From Betaproteobacteria bacterium (GTDB lineage Bacteria; Pseudomonadota; Gammaproteobacteria; Burkholderiales; Burkholderiaceae_C), in assembly GCA_016868355.1 (NCBI GenBank), contig VGHB01000004.1, positions 62,001-126,000 on the forward strand: a DNA stretch of 64,000 bases, in the 5' to 3' direction. The notes beneath the pieces are model-generated. The model had not been told where the DNA came from, did no database searches, and saw nothing but the letters and a program-made list of their open reading frames with translations. The first letter of the stretch is position 1. Every line of letters begins with the position of its first letter. Below are positions 47,510 through 60,306 of this stretch, piece by piece. The position numbers and the translations under genes are program-made.

Positions 47510-48703
47510 TCAGCGGTATTCCTTGGTGAACTGTTGGATACGGTGGGCGGCCTCGAGGCATTCTTCGACGCCAGCCACCAGGGCCATGCGGATACGGCCT
47601 GCGCCAGGGTTGGCGCCGTGGGCGTTGCGGGCCAAGAAGCTGCCAGGCAACACCGCCACATTGTATTGAGCCAGCAGTTTGAGGGTGTAGTCGACATCAT
47701 CACCCCCGGGCACGCCGGCCCACAGATAAAAGCCTGCATCGGGCAAGGCCACATCCAAGACTTCGCTTAACAGCGGGGTGACCAGCTCAAACTTGCGTTT
47801 GTACAGCGCTCGGTTGACCCTGACATGGGCTTCGTCGTTCCAGGCGGCAATGCTGGCCTTTTGCACCGTTGGGCTCATGGCGCTGCCGTGGTAGGTCCGG
47901 TAGAGCAAGTACTGCTGGAGCAGCTGTGCATCCCCAGCCACGAACCCTGAGCGCATACCCGGTACGTTACTGCGCTTGCTCAGGCTGGTGAAGGCGACCA
48001 GGCGACGCAGATCGTGGCGGCCCAGCCGCTGAGCTGCTTCTAGGGAGCCCAACGGGGCTTGATCGCCAAAATAAATCTCGGAGTAGCACTCGTCACTGGC
48101 AATCACAAAGCCGTAGCGGTCGCTCAAGTCGAAGAGGGTGGCCCACTCGGCTAGCGGCATGACCGCGCCCGTGGGGTTTCCTGGCGAGCAGGTGTACAGC
48201 AGCTGCGTGCGGGCCCAGGTGGCCGCGTCAATCTGCGCCCAATCGGTGGCAAAGTTTCGTTCGGGGTCGCTGTTGGCAAAGGTAATTTGGGCGCCGGCCA
48301 AGAGGGCAGCACCTTCGTAGATCTGGTAAAACGGATTGGGGCACACCACCGTGGCGCCGGCCTGCGTGCTGTCGATCAGCGCTTGCGCCAGTGAAAACAG
48401 CGCCTCGCGCGATCCGTTGACTGGCAGCACCTGTTTGGCCGGGTCAAGCGCGACACCGTAGCGGCGCTGCACCCAGCCCGCTGCAGCCTCGCGCAGTGCG
48501 GGCTCCCCAGCGGTGGCGGGGTAGTTCGACAAGCCGCCCAGAGCTGACATCAAGGCATCCTTCACCAGGGCAGGGGTGGCGTGTTTGGGCTCACCGATGC
48601 CCAGGCTGATCGGCCGAAGGTGGGGGTTGGCTTGGATGCCTGTGGTCAAGGCTCGCAGGCGTTCGAAAGGATAGGGCTGCAGCCGCTGCAGCAAGGGGTT
48701 CAT
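47510..48703 (-). CDS. dapC: N-succinyldiaminopimelate aminotransferase
   Basis: 397 aa class I PLP aminotransferase. PLP lysine in [18 protein letters not shown], plus [18 protein letters not shown] and [12 protein letters not shown]. The direct adjacency to dapD and the SLSKRSN motif of the DapC subgroup assign the substrate. Supplies meso-DAP for the cell wall and lysine. Confidence 0.93.
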   Translation of the reverse strand: MNPLLQRLQPYPFERLRALTTGIQANPHLRPISLGIGEPKHATPALVKDALMSALGGLSNYPATAGEPALREAAAGWVQRRYGVALDPAKQVLPVNGSREALFSLAQALIDSTQAGATVVCPNPFYQIYEGAALLAGAQITFANSDPERNFATDWAQIDAATWARTQLLYTCSPGNPTGAVMPLAEWATLFDLSDRYGFVIASDECYSEIYFGDQAPLGSLEAAQRLGRHDLRRLVAFTSLSKRSNVPGMRSGFVAGDAQLLQQYLLYRTYHGSAMSPTVQKASIAAWNDEAHVRVNRALYKRKFELVTPLLSEVLDVALPDAGFYLWAGVPGGDDVDYTLKLLAQYNVAVLPGSFLARNAHGANPGAGRIRMALVAGVEECLEAAHRIQQFTKEYR

Positions 48704-48714
48704 GCAAGACCTCG

Positions 48715-49179
48715 TCAGCCGGCCAAGCCGGTGGCGGTCTCAAAGGCAGGCAAGTCCACGCGGGGTTGTGGCTTCCAGCCCTTTTTGCGATGTTCGGCCG
48801 TCACGTTCGTGTAGATACCGCCACGCACATACCACTTTGCGGTGATGCGGGCAAAGCGTGGCTCGCACACCCGCACCAGGTCTGAGAGGATGGTGTTGGT
48901 CACTTTTTCATGAAACGCGCCTTCGTTACGGTACGACCACATGTACATCTTCAGGCTCTTGAGTTCAACGCACCAGCGCTCGGCAATCATGTCAATGGTG
49001 AAGTGCGCAAAGTCGGGCTGGCCGGTCAAGGGGCACAAGCAGGTGAACTCGGGCACCTGAAACTGAATGACGTAGTCGCGCTCAGGGGCTGGATTGGGAA
49101 AGACATCGAGCAGTTTGCTTGGGGCGCTGGGTGGCGCCGAAGGCTTGCCGCGCTGAGTTTTTACGGGGGTCTTGGGCAT
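48715..49179 (-). CDS. queF: NADPH-dependent 7-cyano-7-deazaguanine reductase (unimodular)
   Basis: 154 aa. Reduces preQ0 to preQ1 in queuosine synthesis. The nucleophile is probably Cys49 in [17 protein letters not shown] and the QueF motif is [20 protein letters not shown]. The length is that of the short Bacillus-type enzyme, not the ~280 aa E. coli type. It starts with a polar ~20-residue extension. Its product chain ends at the tRNA base used by GluQ (38523). Confidence 0.95.
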   Translation of the reverse strand: MPKTPVKTQRGKPSAPPSAPSKLLDVFPNPAPERDYVIQFQVPEFTCLCPLTGQPDFAHFTIDMIAERWCVELKSLKMYMWSYRNEGAFHEKVTNTILSDLVRVCEPRFARITAKWYVRGGIYTNVTAEHRKKGWKPQPRVDLPAFETATGLAG

Positions 49180-49285
49180 CTTGCAATGTTATCATCTGGG
49201 ACCGATCTGACTCTTGGGAGTCGGAGATTTATCCAACTAAATCAAGCACTTGCGGCCGCCTTCGGCCCGTGCAAGCAGGAGCTCC

Positions 49286-52200
49286 ATGAGGCTGCGATCC
49301 ATCAAGCTGGCCGGCTTCAAGTCCTTCGCCGATCCCACTACCTTTGAACTGCCAAGTCAGTTGGTCGGGGTTGTGGGCCCCAACGGCTGCGGCAAGAGCA
49401 ACATCATGGATGCGGTGCGTTGGGTGTTGGGCGAAAGCAAGGCCTCCGAATTGCGTGGAGAGTCGATGCAAGACGTGATCTTCAGCGGCACCACCAGCCG
49501 CAAGCCCGCCGGTCGGGCCAGCGTGGAGCTGATTTTTGACAACAGCTTGGCGCGGGCCGGCGGCCAGTGGAACCAATTCAGCGAAATCGCCGCCAAGCGG
49601 GTGCTGACCCGCGACGGCAACAGCAGCTATTTCATCAACAACCAGGTGGTGCGCCGGCGCGATGTGCAAGACGTGTTTCTTGGCACAGGATTGGGCCCCC
49701 GGGCCTACGCCATCATCGGCCAGGGCACCATCAGCCGCATCATCGAGAGCAAGCCAGAAGAGCTGCGCCTGTTCCTGGAGGAAGCTGCCGGTGTATCAAA
49801 GTACAAAGAACGCCGACGCGAGACTGAAAATCGCCTTAAGGACACGCGCGAGAATCTCACCCGCGTTGAAGACATCCTGCGCGAACTTAACGCCAACTTG
49901 GAAAAGCTCGAACGTCAGGCCGAAGTGGCGGCACAGTATCGTCAGCTCCATGAACAAGGCACGCTGAAGCTGCACCAACTGTGGTTCCTCAAACACAGGG
50001 ACGCAGCTGGCGAGCAGGAGCGTGTGCAGGTCCGTATGCGCCAGGCGGTCAATGAACTCGAGGCGTGCACCGCAGAGCTTCGCGAGGTTGAGGCCATACT
50101 GGAATCGGTGCGCCAAGAACACTACGCCGCCAACGACGAGCTGCATTTGGCCCAAGGTGCTTTGGGCGAGGCCGCCTTGTCGGTGAGCCGCCTGGAAGAA
50201 CGCATCCGCTATGTGAATGAGGGCCGGGATCGGGTGCTGGCGCGCCTAGCTGAGTTGCGCGGACAGGACGCCCAGTGGGCCGAGCGCCAGCAACAGGCAG
50301 GCCAGGAACTTGAGGACCTGGCATCCCAGCGGGCCGCAGCCGCAGAGCAGGCCGAGATGCTGGCTGCCCAGGTTGAGGAACTGTCTGTCCGATTGCCTGA
50401 AGCTGAGGATGAGCTGTACGCGGCCCGGCAGCGGGCTCAGGAACAGCGGCAGCGCGGCGCAGAGGTACAGCAACAAATCCAGCTCTTGGCAGCAGATAGC
50501 CGCAGCGTGGACGAGCAGCTGCGCGGGCTGCAGGGTCGACGTGAGCGTATCAGTGGCGAGCGCAAGGGTCTGGGCGCCCCCGATGCTGCGCGCCTGGAGA
50601 CGATGGACCTTCAGCGCAAGGACGCTCAACGCGTGGCCGAGGAAGCCGCTGGGCGCTTCAACGAGATCAGCCAGCGCCTGCCTGAACTGGACACCACACG
50701 CCGCACCGCGCAAGAAGCGGCCAATCAGCAAAGCGCATGTCAGACGGCACTCAGCGCACGGCTGGACGCCTTGCGCGCCCTGCAGGACAAGGTGCAGACC
50801 GAGGGTAAGCTCAAGCCTTGGCTCGAAAAGCACGGGTTGGCGTCGCTGAGCGGGCTGTGGACCCGGCTGCACATCCAGACCGGTTGGGAAAACACGCTTG
50901 AGGCCGCGCTGCGCGAGCGACTGCATGCCCTGGAGGTGGGTAGCCTGGACACGCTCAAGGCGTTTTCAAGCGACGCGCCGCCTGCCAAATTGGCCTTCTA
51001 CAGCGTAGCGTCTGAAGGCGCAGCCAAAGCCCGCATGGCCGTTGGTGCGCAGCCACCTGGCTTACCCCTGATGAGCCTCGTTCGTATCGACGGTCAGGAC
51101 CGCTTGCAGCACCTGCTGCAAGACTGGTTGCAGGGTGTATACACGGCTGCTTCCCTAGATGTGGCCTTGGCCCAACGCGGCCGCCTGCAGCATGGTGAGG
51201 TGTTGATCACGCCCGAGGGCCACACCGTCAGCGCCGACGCGCTGACTTTCTATGCGCCTGACACCGAGCAAGCGGGTCTACTGGCCCGAGCCCAGGAAAT
51301 CAAAAACCTCCAGGTTGAGCAACGCGCCCAAGTGATGTTGGGTGACGAGGCGCGCGCAGCAGCGGTGCGCGCTGAAGCGGCCCACACCGAAGCCCATCTG
51401 CGTGCCGAGCAGCTGCGCCAAGATGCCGCTGCCACCCAATCGCGCGCCCACCAAGTTGAAGTGCAGTGGCTGCAGCTCAGCCAGCAGCACCAGGCTGCTC
51501 AAGAGCGGGCTGTGCAGCTCGACGAAGAGCTGGGTGAAATCGACGCGCAGATCGAGGGCTTGCACGAGCGTCGCACCACTGGCGACGTCCGCTTTGTGGA
51601 ACTCGATCAGCAGCTTGCCCTGGAGCAGCAGCGGCACGCTGAGCTGGATGAAGTGGTGAACGAGCAAGAGCGTCGCCTCTCGGCCGCTCGCGAACTGCAA
51701 CGCAGCCTAGAGCGTCAAGCCCAAGAGGCCTCGTTCGCTGGGCGTACCCTTCACGCCCGTGGCGAAGAGCTGCAGCGCCTGGTGCAAACAGCCGACAAGC
51801 AGATCCAGGCCAATGCGGCATTGTCCCAAGACGCACAGGTGGAATTACGAGAGCTTGACGACGCATCCGCGCAAGCGGGCCTTCAGCAAGCCCTGGAGCA
51901 GCGGCTGCAGCGCGAACAGGCGCTCGCGACGGTCCGGCAACGCTATGAGGGTCTGAGCGCGCAACTGCGTCAGGCTGATGAGCAGCGCATGGGCATCGAG
52001 CGCGGTCTGCAGCCCTTTCGCGACCGGATCACGCAACTGCAGCTGGAAGAGCAGGCTGCAGCCTTGGGCGGCGCTCAGTACCTGGAACAGCTGCAAGCCG
52101 CCCAGGTCGATCTCGAAGTCTTGGCCATAGGCATCGACAGCGGGAGCGTCAAGCTCTGGGGCCTTCAAGGCGAGATCGACCGCATCAACCGTGAAATTCA

Positions 52201-52822
52201 AGCATTGGGTGCGGTCAATCTGGCTGCCTTGGATGAGCTCAGCAGTGCGCGCGAGCGTAAGGGTTTCCTGGACGCCCAAAACGCCGATTTGCTCGCGGCC
52301 ATCACCACCTTGGAAGACGCCATCCACAAGATCGACCGTGAAACGCGCGACTTGATGAGTGAGACGTTCCGCCAGGTCAACGAGCATTTCGGTCGGATGT
52401 TCCCCTTGCTGTTTGGCGGTGGAAACGCCCGCTTGGTCATGACAGGCGATGAAATCTTGGATGCGGGCGTGCAGGTGATGGCGCAGCCCCCAGGCAAGAA
52501 GAACAGCACGATTCACCTGTTGTCAGGCGGCGAAAAGGCCCTAACGGCGATCGCCCTGGTGTTTGCAATCTTCCAGCTCAATCCCGCGCCCTTCTGTTTG
52601 CTGGACGAAGTGGACGCCCCGCTGGATGACGCGAACACCGAGCGCTATGTGCGCCTGGTGACGCGGATGGCTGAGGGCACACAGTTCCTCTTCATTAGCC
52701 ACAACAAGATCACGATGGAAATGGCCCAGCAGCTGGTCGGGGTCACCATGCAGGAACAGGGCGTCTCGCGTATCGTGGCCGTGGACATGGAGTCGGCATT
52801 GAGCGCGGGGGAGGCTGCATGA
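49286..52822 (+). CDS. smc: Chromosome segregation protein SMC
   Basis: 1178 aa condensin ATPase. Walker A GPNGCGKSN at residues 31-39; N-terminal head to about 165; coiled coil to ~490; hinge region around 500-660 (SGLWTRLHIQTGWENTLEAAL and following); second coiled coil; C-terminal head with signature LLSGGEKALTAIAL and Walker B PFCLLDEVDAPLDDAN. The ATG (MRLRSIKLAGFKSF) has an AGGAG site just upstream; an ATG/GTG further up in frame lacks similarity. The stop overlaps the zipA-like start. Confidence 0.97.
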   Translation: MRLRSIKLAGFKSFADPTTFELPSQLVGVVGPNGCGKSNIMDAVRWVLGESKASELRGESMQDVIFSGTTSRKPAGRASVELIFDNSLARAGGQWNQFSEIAAKRVLTRDGNSSYFINNQVVRRRDVQDVFLGTGLGPRAYAIIGQGTISRIIESKPEELRLFLEEAAGVSKYKERRRETENRLKDTRENLTRVEDILRELNANLEKLERQAEVAAQYRQLHEQGTLKLHQLWFLKHRDAAGEQERVQVRMRQAVNELEACTAELREVEAILESVRQEHYAANDELHLAQGALGEAALSVSRLEERIRYVNEGRDRVLARLAELRGQDAQWAERQQQAGQELEDLASQRAAAAEQAEMLAAQVEELSVRLPEAEDELYAARQRAQEQRQRGAEVQQQIQLLAADSRSVDEQLRGLQGRRERISGERKGLGAPDAARLETMDLQRKDAQRVAEEAAGRFNEISQRLPELDTTRRTAQEAANQQSACQTALSARLDALRALQDKVQTEGKLKPWLEKHGLASLSGLWTRLHIQTGWENTLEAALRERLHALEVGSLDTLKAFSSDAPPAKLAFYSVASEGAAKARMAVGAQPPGLPLMSLVRIDGQDRLQHLLQDWLQGVYTAASLDVALAQRGRLQHGEVLITPEGHTVSADALTFYAPDTEQAGLLARAQEIKNLQVEQRAQVMLGDEARAAAVRAEAAHTEAHLRAEQLRQDAAATQSRAHQVEVQWLQLSQQHQAAQERAVQLDEELGEIDAQIEGLHERRTTGDVRFVELDQQLALEQQRHAELDEVVNEQERRLSAARELQRSLERQAQEASFAGRTLHARGEELQRLVQTADKQIQANAALSQDAQVELRELDDASAQAGLQQALEQRLQREQALATVRQRYEGLSAQLRQADEQRMGIERGLQPFRDRITQLQLEEQAAALGGAQYLEQLQAAQVDLEVLAIGIDSGSVKLWGLQGEIDRINREIQALGAVNLAALDELSSARERKGFLDAQNADLLAAITTLEDAIHKIDRETRDLMSETFRQVNEHFGRMFPLLFGGGNARLVMTGDEILDAGVQVMAQPPGKKNSTIHLLSGGEKALTAIALVFAIFQLNPAPFCLLDEVDAPLDDANTERYVRLVTRMAEGTQFLFISHNKITMEMAQQLVGVTMQEQGVSRIVAVDMESALSAGEAA

Positions 52823-53907
52823 CGCTGACCCAAGGGCTCGTGGCGCTGGCCGGGGCGGTGCTGGTGGTCTTGCTGGTTCAGGGGATTTGGACGTCCTGGC
52901 GAGCCCGGCCGCGGCGCGCGTCGCAGCCAGCCGAGCGGGTGGAGCCCAACATGTCTGGTGCCCAGGCCTACAGTGCAATTGGTGCTACCAGCCCGTCGCT
53001 GGTGACACCCCAGCCCTCAGCGGATGCCGATGACGCTGGGGCGCCCGTACTCGAGCGAGGTTTGCGCCCGGCAGCCTTGAGGCGACGGGCCGCCATCGAC
53101 CCTCTGATCGACGCCATCGCCGAAGTGGTCCCCGAAGCCCCCTTGCCGGCCGAGCCGGTCTTGCAAGCGGTACCGGCATCTCGGCGTGTGGGCAGTAAAT
53201 TGCTCTTGGTCGAAGGCCTCAACGCAGAAACAGGCGTGTGGGAGTCACCGGTACACGGACAGCGATACAGCTCTTTCCAAGCGGGTGTGCAGTTGGCCAA
53301 TCGCAGCGGTCCCATCAACGAGATCGGGTACTCAGAGTTCGTTCAGAAGGTGCAAGCCTTTGCCGACGCCTTGGGGGCTTCGGTGGACTTTGCGGACATG
53401 AGCGAGGTTGTCGACCGGGCGCGCGAGCTTGACGAGTTTGCCCATGCGCATGATGCCCAACTGGCGGTGCAGCTCCAGGCCAAAGGTCCATCCTGGACGG
53501 TGGGCTATCTCCAGCAATGCGCTGCGCGCCGGGGCATGACCCCTGGACCCATCGCCGGGCAGTGGGTGTTGCCGGGCGAAGATGCCGAATCGCCTGCCCT
53601 GGTGCTGTTGAGCTTTGATGCGCAGGCTGCTCTGGCCGAAGACTCTGACCAAGCGGCGCTGCGCCGCTGCACCTTGTCCCTGGACGTTCCGCAGTCGCCC
53701 GAGTCAGCCGAGCCTTTTGCACAATGGCAAAGGCTGGCCTCAGCTTTGGCTCAAGACTTGGATGGCGCCTTGGTGGATGACGACGGGCGACCGGTTTCCA
53801 TCCAGCAGTTTGCCGGCATCCACCAAGAGCTGCAACGCCTGTATCAGGCATTGGCCGCACGGGAGCTTCCCGCCGGCAGCATGGCCGCGCAGCGCCTGTT
53901 CAGCTGA
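52819..53907 (+). CDS. zipA: ZipA-like cell division protein
   Basis: 362 aa. One N-terminal membrane helix (ALAGAVLVVLLVQGIW) followed by a basic, then Pro/Ala-rich linker to about residue 120, and a C-terminal FtsZ-binding-type domain. That domain is divergent from E. coli ZipA but the layout and the smc-zipA-ligA order are conserved. Anchors FtsZ at the inner membrane. ATGA overlap with smc; ligA begins 6 bp after. Confidence 0.82.
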   Translation: MTLTQGLVALAGAVLVVLLVQGIWTSWRARPRRASQPAERVEPNMSGAQAYSAIGATSPSLVTPQPSADADDAGAPVLERGLRPAALRRRAAIDPLIDAIAEVVPEAPLPAEPVLQAVPASRRVGSKLLLVEGLNAETGVWESPVHGQRYSSFQAGVQLANRSGPINEIGYSEFVQKVQAFADALGASVDFADMSEVVDRARELDEFAHAHDAQLAVQLQAKGPSWTVGYLQQCAARRGMTPGPIAGQWVLPGEDAESPALVLLSFDAQAALAEDSDQAALRRCTLSLDVPQSPESAEPFAQWQRLASALAQDLDGALVDDDGRPVSIQQFAGIHQELQRLYQALAARELPAGSMAAQRLFS

Positions 53908-56606
<2,699 letters not shown>

Positions 56607-56675
56607 CCCGCGCGGCCGAGCCCGATACAGGGGGCTGCCGGTCATCCGCCGCACGCCCGGCTGCGTTGATCCGTC

Positions 56676-58103
56676 ATGAACAACAGGTCCCTGGTGCGCG
56701 TTTGCTTTGCCCTGCTGCTGGGCCTGGCTGCTTTGGTTCCTCGCCTGTCCTGTGCCCAAGCCACCTGGGCACCGCCGGTACCCGTGCCCGGCGCTGCATC
56801 GGCTGCGCCGCCCGTACCGCTTGAACGGGTGGAGCGGGTGGGGCGGGTGGCGGCCATCAGTGGTGCTGCTCAACTGTGGGACGCGCAGGATCGACAGTGG
56901 ATTCCGCTGCAGCCCAACAGGCTGGTCACCGAGGGCGACCGCCTTCGCAGCGAGGCACAGGCCCGTGTGGAGATCCAGGTGGGTACCTTGGCGCTTTGGA
57001 TGGGCCCGAGCAGCGATGTGGACGTGCTGCGGCTGGATACCCAAGCGGCTCAGCTGCGGCTTAACCAGGGGCACCTGGTGGCCCGAGTCCGCACCTCCGA
57101 GTGGGCCAGCTCGCTGCAGGTGCTGACCGGTGAACTGGTGGCGCAGCCCTTGGCGCCGGGCCTGTATCGGGTGGACCGAGACACGGTTTCCGGTGGGCGC
57201 TCTGCCGCTGCGACCTTGCGGGGTCTCTTGAGCGTGAATGCAGTCGATGCCCGCCTGCAGCTGGCTGGTGGCCAGCGCTTGGAGGTCATGGGCTCGCAGG
57301 CGGGCGGCGGTCTGCGAAACACGGTACTGCTCAGTGACGCCTTCGCCACTTGGGTTCAGGCGCGTGATCAGATGCCCGACGACCCGGTGTCGGCCGCTGC
57401 TGCGCCTTGGCGGGAAGTGACGGGCCTGGAGACTTTGGAACGCTATGGCCGCTGGGAGCGCCATCCTGATGAAGGTTGGATATGGTCACCCCACACGGTC
57501 AGGCCTGGCTGGGAGCCTTTTCGGGAAGGCCGGTGGGTATGGGCCTACCCCTGGGGCTGGACCTGGCTGGATGATGCGCCCTGGGGTTTTGCGCCGTCCC
57601 ACTTCGGACGCTGGATCTACTGGAACAGCCGCTGGGTGTGGGCGCCGGGCGCGGCGCGCATCCGCCCTTTGCCACCCAACACGGCCCCACCCTGGGTGCC
57701 GGAACACCGCACCGAACGCAAGCCGCGCCCCGAACCGGGCGAGCCGGGCTTACACCGCCCGCTACCACCTGGCGGGGCGGGGCTGCCGGGGGGAGTGCAC
57801 AACCCACTCCTGCCGGGCCTGGACGAGCGGCCCCTTCGCCCCGACCGCCGTCATGGCATTGAGCGGCCGACTCGTGAGCCTATGCCCACAGACCCAGCAG
57901 GAGAGCGCCGATCGGACCGAGCGGTTGACCGCGTGATCGAGCGGCCGGTTGAGCGTCCCGTCGACCGACCACCACCGGCCCTTCGCCCCGAACGTGGTGA
58001 GCCTGTTCGCAGCCCCCCCAAGCCGCTTGACCCACGCCCGGCAGACCGTCCGTCCAGCGACAAGCCCGATCGCCCAGACCGGTCCCGTCAACTCGCTCAG
58101 TAA
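56676..58103 (+). CDS. Exported FecR-like protein with Trp-rich repeats and disordered tail
   Basis: 475 aa. Signal peptide (LVRVCFALLLGLAALVPRLSCAQ). A FecR-like domain follows (residues ~50-200: VGRVAAISGAAQLWDAQDRQW; VTEGDRLRSEAQARVEI). Next comes a Trp-rich stretch of repeated G-x-W units (YGRWERHPDEGWIWSP; EGRWVWAYPWGWTWLDDAPW; FGRWIYWNSRWVWAPG) as in DUF6600 proteins. The last ~135 residues are Pro/Arg/Asp/Glu low complexity, with repeats such as RVIERPVERPVDRPP. Likely periplasmic or envelope; function unknown. No sigma factor or receptor is adjacent, so it is not a classical FecR. Confidence 0.8.
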   Translation: MNNRSLVRVCFALLLGLAALVPRLSCAQATWAPPVPVPGAASAAPPVPLERVERVGRVAAISGAAQLWDAQDRQWIPLQPNRLVTEGDRLRSEAQARVEIQVGTLALWMGPSSDVDVLRLDTQAAQLRLNQGHLVARVRTSEWASSLQVLTGELVAQPLAPGLYRVDRDTVSGGRSAAATLRGLLSVNAVDARLQLAGGQRLEVMGSQAGGGLRNTVLLSDAFATWVQARDQMPDDPVSAAAAPWREVTGLETLERYGRWERHPDEGWIWSPHTVRPGWEPFREGRWVWAYPWGWTWLDDAPWGFAPSHFGRWIYWNSRWVWAPGAARIRPLPPNTAPPWVPEHRTERKPRPEPGEPGLHRPLPPGGAGLPGGVHNPLLPGLDERPLRPDRRHGIERPTREPMPTDPAGERRSDRAVDRVIERPVERPVDRPPPALRPERGEPVRSPPKPLDPRPADRPSSDKPDRPDRSRQLAQ

Positions 58104-58168
58104 CACCACCGGTGGCCCGCCGAGCCCTGGGCAAGCAGGCGCCGGCTTGGCGCGCAGCTTGCACCGCC

Positions 58169-58849
58169 TTAGGTGCCTAAGGGCCGCTTGGGGAGCAAAC
58201 GGTTTAGCGCTGGCCAGACGTTATCCAGCATTAAGGGGTGGGCGGCTTCCTTGGGGTGTATGCGGTCGGCTTGGAACAGCTCATCGGCCTTGGGGCTGTC
58301 AGCGACCCCCTTAAGCAAAAACGGAACCAAGCCGGTCTGGGCTGATTGGGCTACTTCCACAAACACCGCTGCAAAGGCGTCTGTGTAGGCCTTGCCGTAG
58401 TTCGGGGGTACCTGCATGCCCAACAACAAAACCTGCGCCCCGGTGCTTTGCGCCGCACGCGTCATGGCGAGGAGGTTGTCACGTGTGCTGGTGATGGGCA
58501 GTCCGCGCAGGGCGTCGTTGCCGCCGAGTTCAATCAGCACATGCGTGGGCTTGTGTTGCTGCAAAAGCGCGGCCAAGCGTGAGCGTCCGCCGGCTGTGGT
58601 GTCGCCGCTGATGCTGGCATTGACCACACGTGCCCCGCGCTGTTCCTGGTCTAGGCGTTTTTGCAGCAGGGCGACCCAGCCGGTGCCCCGCGAGATGCCG
58701 TATTCGGCCGACAAGCTGTCGCCCACGACCAAGATCACGGCTGCTTGCGCGGCAAGCCCTGGCCACGCGTACGCCGCCAGGATCAGGCTACAGTGCCTAA
58801 CCCAAGTGCGGCGGCTGAGTGGTTCGGCTGCGATCAAACGGCCAGACAT
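58169..58849 (-). CDS. tesA: TesA-type periplasmic arylesterase / lysophospholipase (SGNH)
   Basis: 226 aa. Signal-like hydrophobic stretch CSLILAAYAWPGLAAQA, then SGNH block I VVGDSLSAEYGI with the catalytic Ser, block II, block III LGGNDALRG and block V Asp-x-x-His in QADRIHPKEAAH. Hydrolyses thioesters, lysophospholipids or aryl esters. The ATG overlaps the start of the divergent ABC gene by 2 bp. The tesA / ybbA divergent pair is also found in E. coli. Confidence 0.92.
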   Translation of the reverse strand: MSGRLIAAEPLSRRTWVRHCSLILAAYAWPGLAAQAAVILVVGDSLSAEYGISRGTGWVALLQKRLDQEQRGARVVNASISGDTTAGGRSRLAALLQQHKPTHVLIELGGNDALRGLPITSTRDNLLAMTRAAQSTGAQVLLLGMQVPPNYGKAYTDAFAAVFVEVAQSAQTGLVPFLLKGVADSPKADELFQADRIHPKEAAHPLMLDNVWPALNRLLPKRPLGT

Positions 58850-59525
58850 GACAGATGCCCTGATGGTGGTGGAGCACGTGAGCAAGCGCGTGCGGGATGC
58901 GGATGGTGAACTCACGATTCTCGACGATGTGAGCTTTGAGTTGCCCACGCGCCAAACCGTGGCGATCGTGGGGGCTTCGGGCTCTGGGAAGAGCACCTTG
59001 TTGTCAATCCTTGCGGGGTTGGATACCCCTTCTGAGGGTCGGGTGCAGGTTCAGGGCCAGAACCTGTTTGGCCTTGACGAGGACCGACGCGCCGACCTGC
59101 GGGCGCGGCGCATGGGATTCGTGTTCCAAAGCTTCCAGCTGTTGGCCCACTTAAGTGCACTTGAAAACGTGATGCTGCCGCTGGAGTTGATGGGATATCC
59201 CAAGCCACGCCAGCAAGCCCTGGAGATGTTGGACCGGGTGGGTCTGAGTTCCCGGGTGGGGCACTACCCCAAGGTCTTGTCGGGCGGTGAACAGCAACGG
59301 GTGGCTCTGGCGCGCGCCTTTATTGTGCGGCCAGCCTTGCTGTTGGCAGATGAGCCCACCGGTAGCTTGGACCACGCCACAGGCGAGCGCATCATGGACT
59401 TGATCTTCCGCATGAACCGAGACGAAGGTACCACCTTGGTCATGGTCACGCACGACCAAACGATTGCCGATCGCTGCGACCGCCGTCTGGTGATTGATGC
59501 TGGGCGGCTTACTGAGCGAACTTGA
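58848..59525 (+). CDS. ABC transporter ATPase, YbbA / LolD-MacB type
   Basis: 225 aa ATPase. Walker A GASGSGKST, Q loop FVFQSFQLL, signature LSGGEQQRVALARAF, Walker B LLLADEPTGSLD, H loop THD. The family normally works with a YbbP or MacB/LolC-type permease, but none follows: the next gene is convergent and overlaps by 17 bp. The permease must be elsewhere or absent. Starts head to head with tesA. Confidence 0.92.
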   Translation: MTDALMVVEHVSKRVRDADGELTILDDVSFELPTRQTVAIVGASGSGKSTLLSILAGLDTPSEGRVQVQGQNLFGLDEDRRADLRARRMGFVFQSFQLLAHLSALENVMLPLELMGYPKPRQQALEMLDRVGLSSRVGHYPKVLSGGEQQRVALARAFIVRPALLLADEPTGSLDHATGERIMDLIFRMNRDEGTTLVMVTHDQTIADRCDRRLVIDAGRLTERT

Positions 59526-60294
59526 AGTCGGTCTTGGCGCGGTCGCGCAGGCCCTGCTGATAAGCCTGCAACTTGTTCTGCACCATCTGCTGAGAGATGC
59601 GATCGCGCACCTCTTCCAGCGGCGGGAATTGCGCTTCACGCGTATCTTCCAGGCGGATGATGTGCCAGCCGAACTGTGATCGGACCGGCTCGCTGGTCTC
59701 GCCCTTTTTCAGTTTGGCCATGGCCTGACCGAACTCAGGCACATATGACTCGGGCCTGGCGTAGTCGAGATCGCCGCCGCGCTGGGCTGAACCGGGGTCC
59801 TTGGAGTGCTTCTTTGCCAAGTCATCGAAGCTGGCGCCCCCCTTGAGTTGGGCCGCCAAAGTTTTGGCCTCGTCTTCCTTTTCGACCAGGATATGACGGG
59901 CGCGGTACTCCGAGCCTTGTGCCTGAGCCTTGTACTTGTCGTACTCAGACTTGATCTCGGCATCGGTGGGTGGGTTCTTGCGTTGCCAATCGGCAAAGAG
60001 TTCACGGATCAGCAGCGTTTGGCGCAGCAATTCCATCTGAGCGCGGTAGTCGGGCGTCGTGGCAATGCCGCGTCGCTCAGCTTCTTGCGCAAAGATCTCA
60101 CGCAGAACCACCTCTTCTCGCACCCGAGCCTCAAGCTCGGGCGTGACCGGCTGGCCGCTGCGGCTGGCCTGCTGCATCAGCGTGTCCATGCGCGACTTGG
60201 GTACCGGTTTGCCATTGACGTTGGCCACGTTTTGGGCCGTTGCCCAGATCGGAAAGGCGGCAGTGGCCGCCAGCATCAGAAGCTTCTTGCTCAT
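59509..60294 (-). CDS. Periplasmic peptidyl-prolyl isomerase, parvulin (PpiC/PrsA type)
   Basis: 261 aa. Signal peptide KKLLMLAATAAFPIWATAQ, SurA-like N-terminal helices, then a parvulin domain (YRARHILVEKEDEAKTLAAQ, FDDLAKKHSKDPGSAQRGGD, VRSQFGWHIIRLEDTR). Folds exported proteins. It ends by convergent overlap with the ABC ATPase gene and follows bolA by 12 bp. Confidence 0.94.
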   Translation of the reverse strand: MSKKLLMLAATAAFPIWATAQNVANVNGKPVPKSRMDTLMQQASRSGQPVTPELEARVREEVVLREIFAQEAERRGIATTPDYRAQMELLRQTLLIRELFADWQRKNPPTDAEIKSEYDKYKAQAQGSEYRARHILVEKEDEAKTLAAQLKGGASFDDLAKKHSKDPGSAQRGGDLDYARPESYVPEFGQAMAKLKKGETSEPVRSQFGWHIIRLEDTREAQFPPLEEVRDRISQQMVQNKLQAYQQGLRDRAKTDFKFAQ

Positions 60295-60306
60295 GGAGGG
60301 GGAGGG

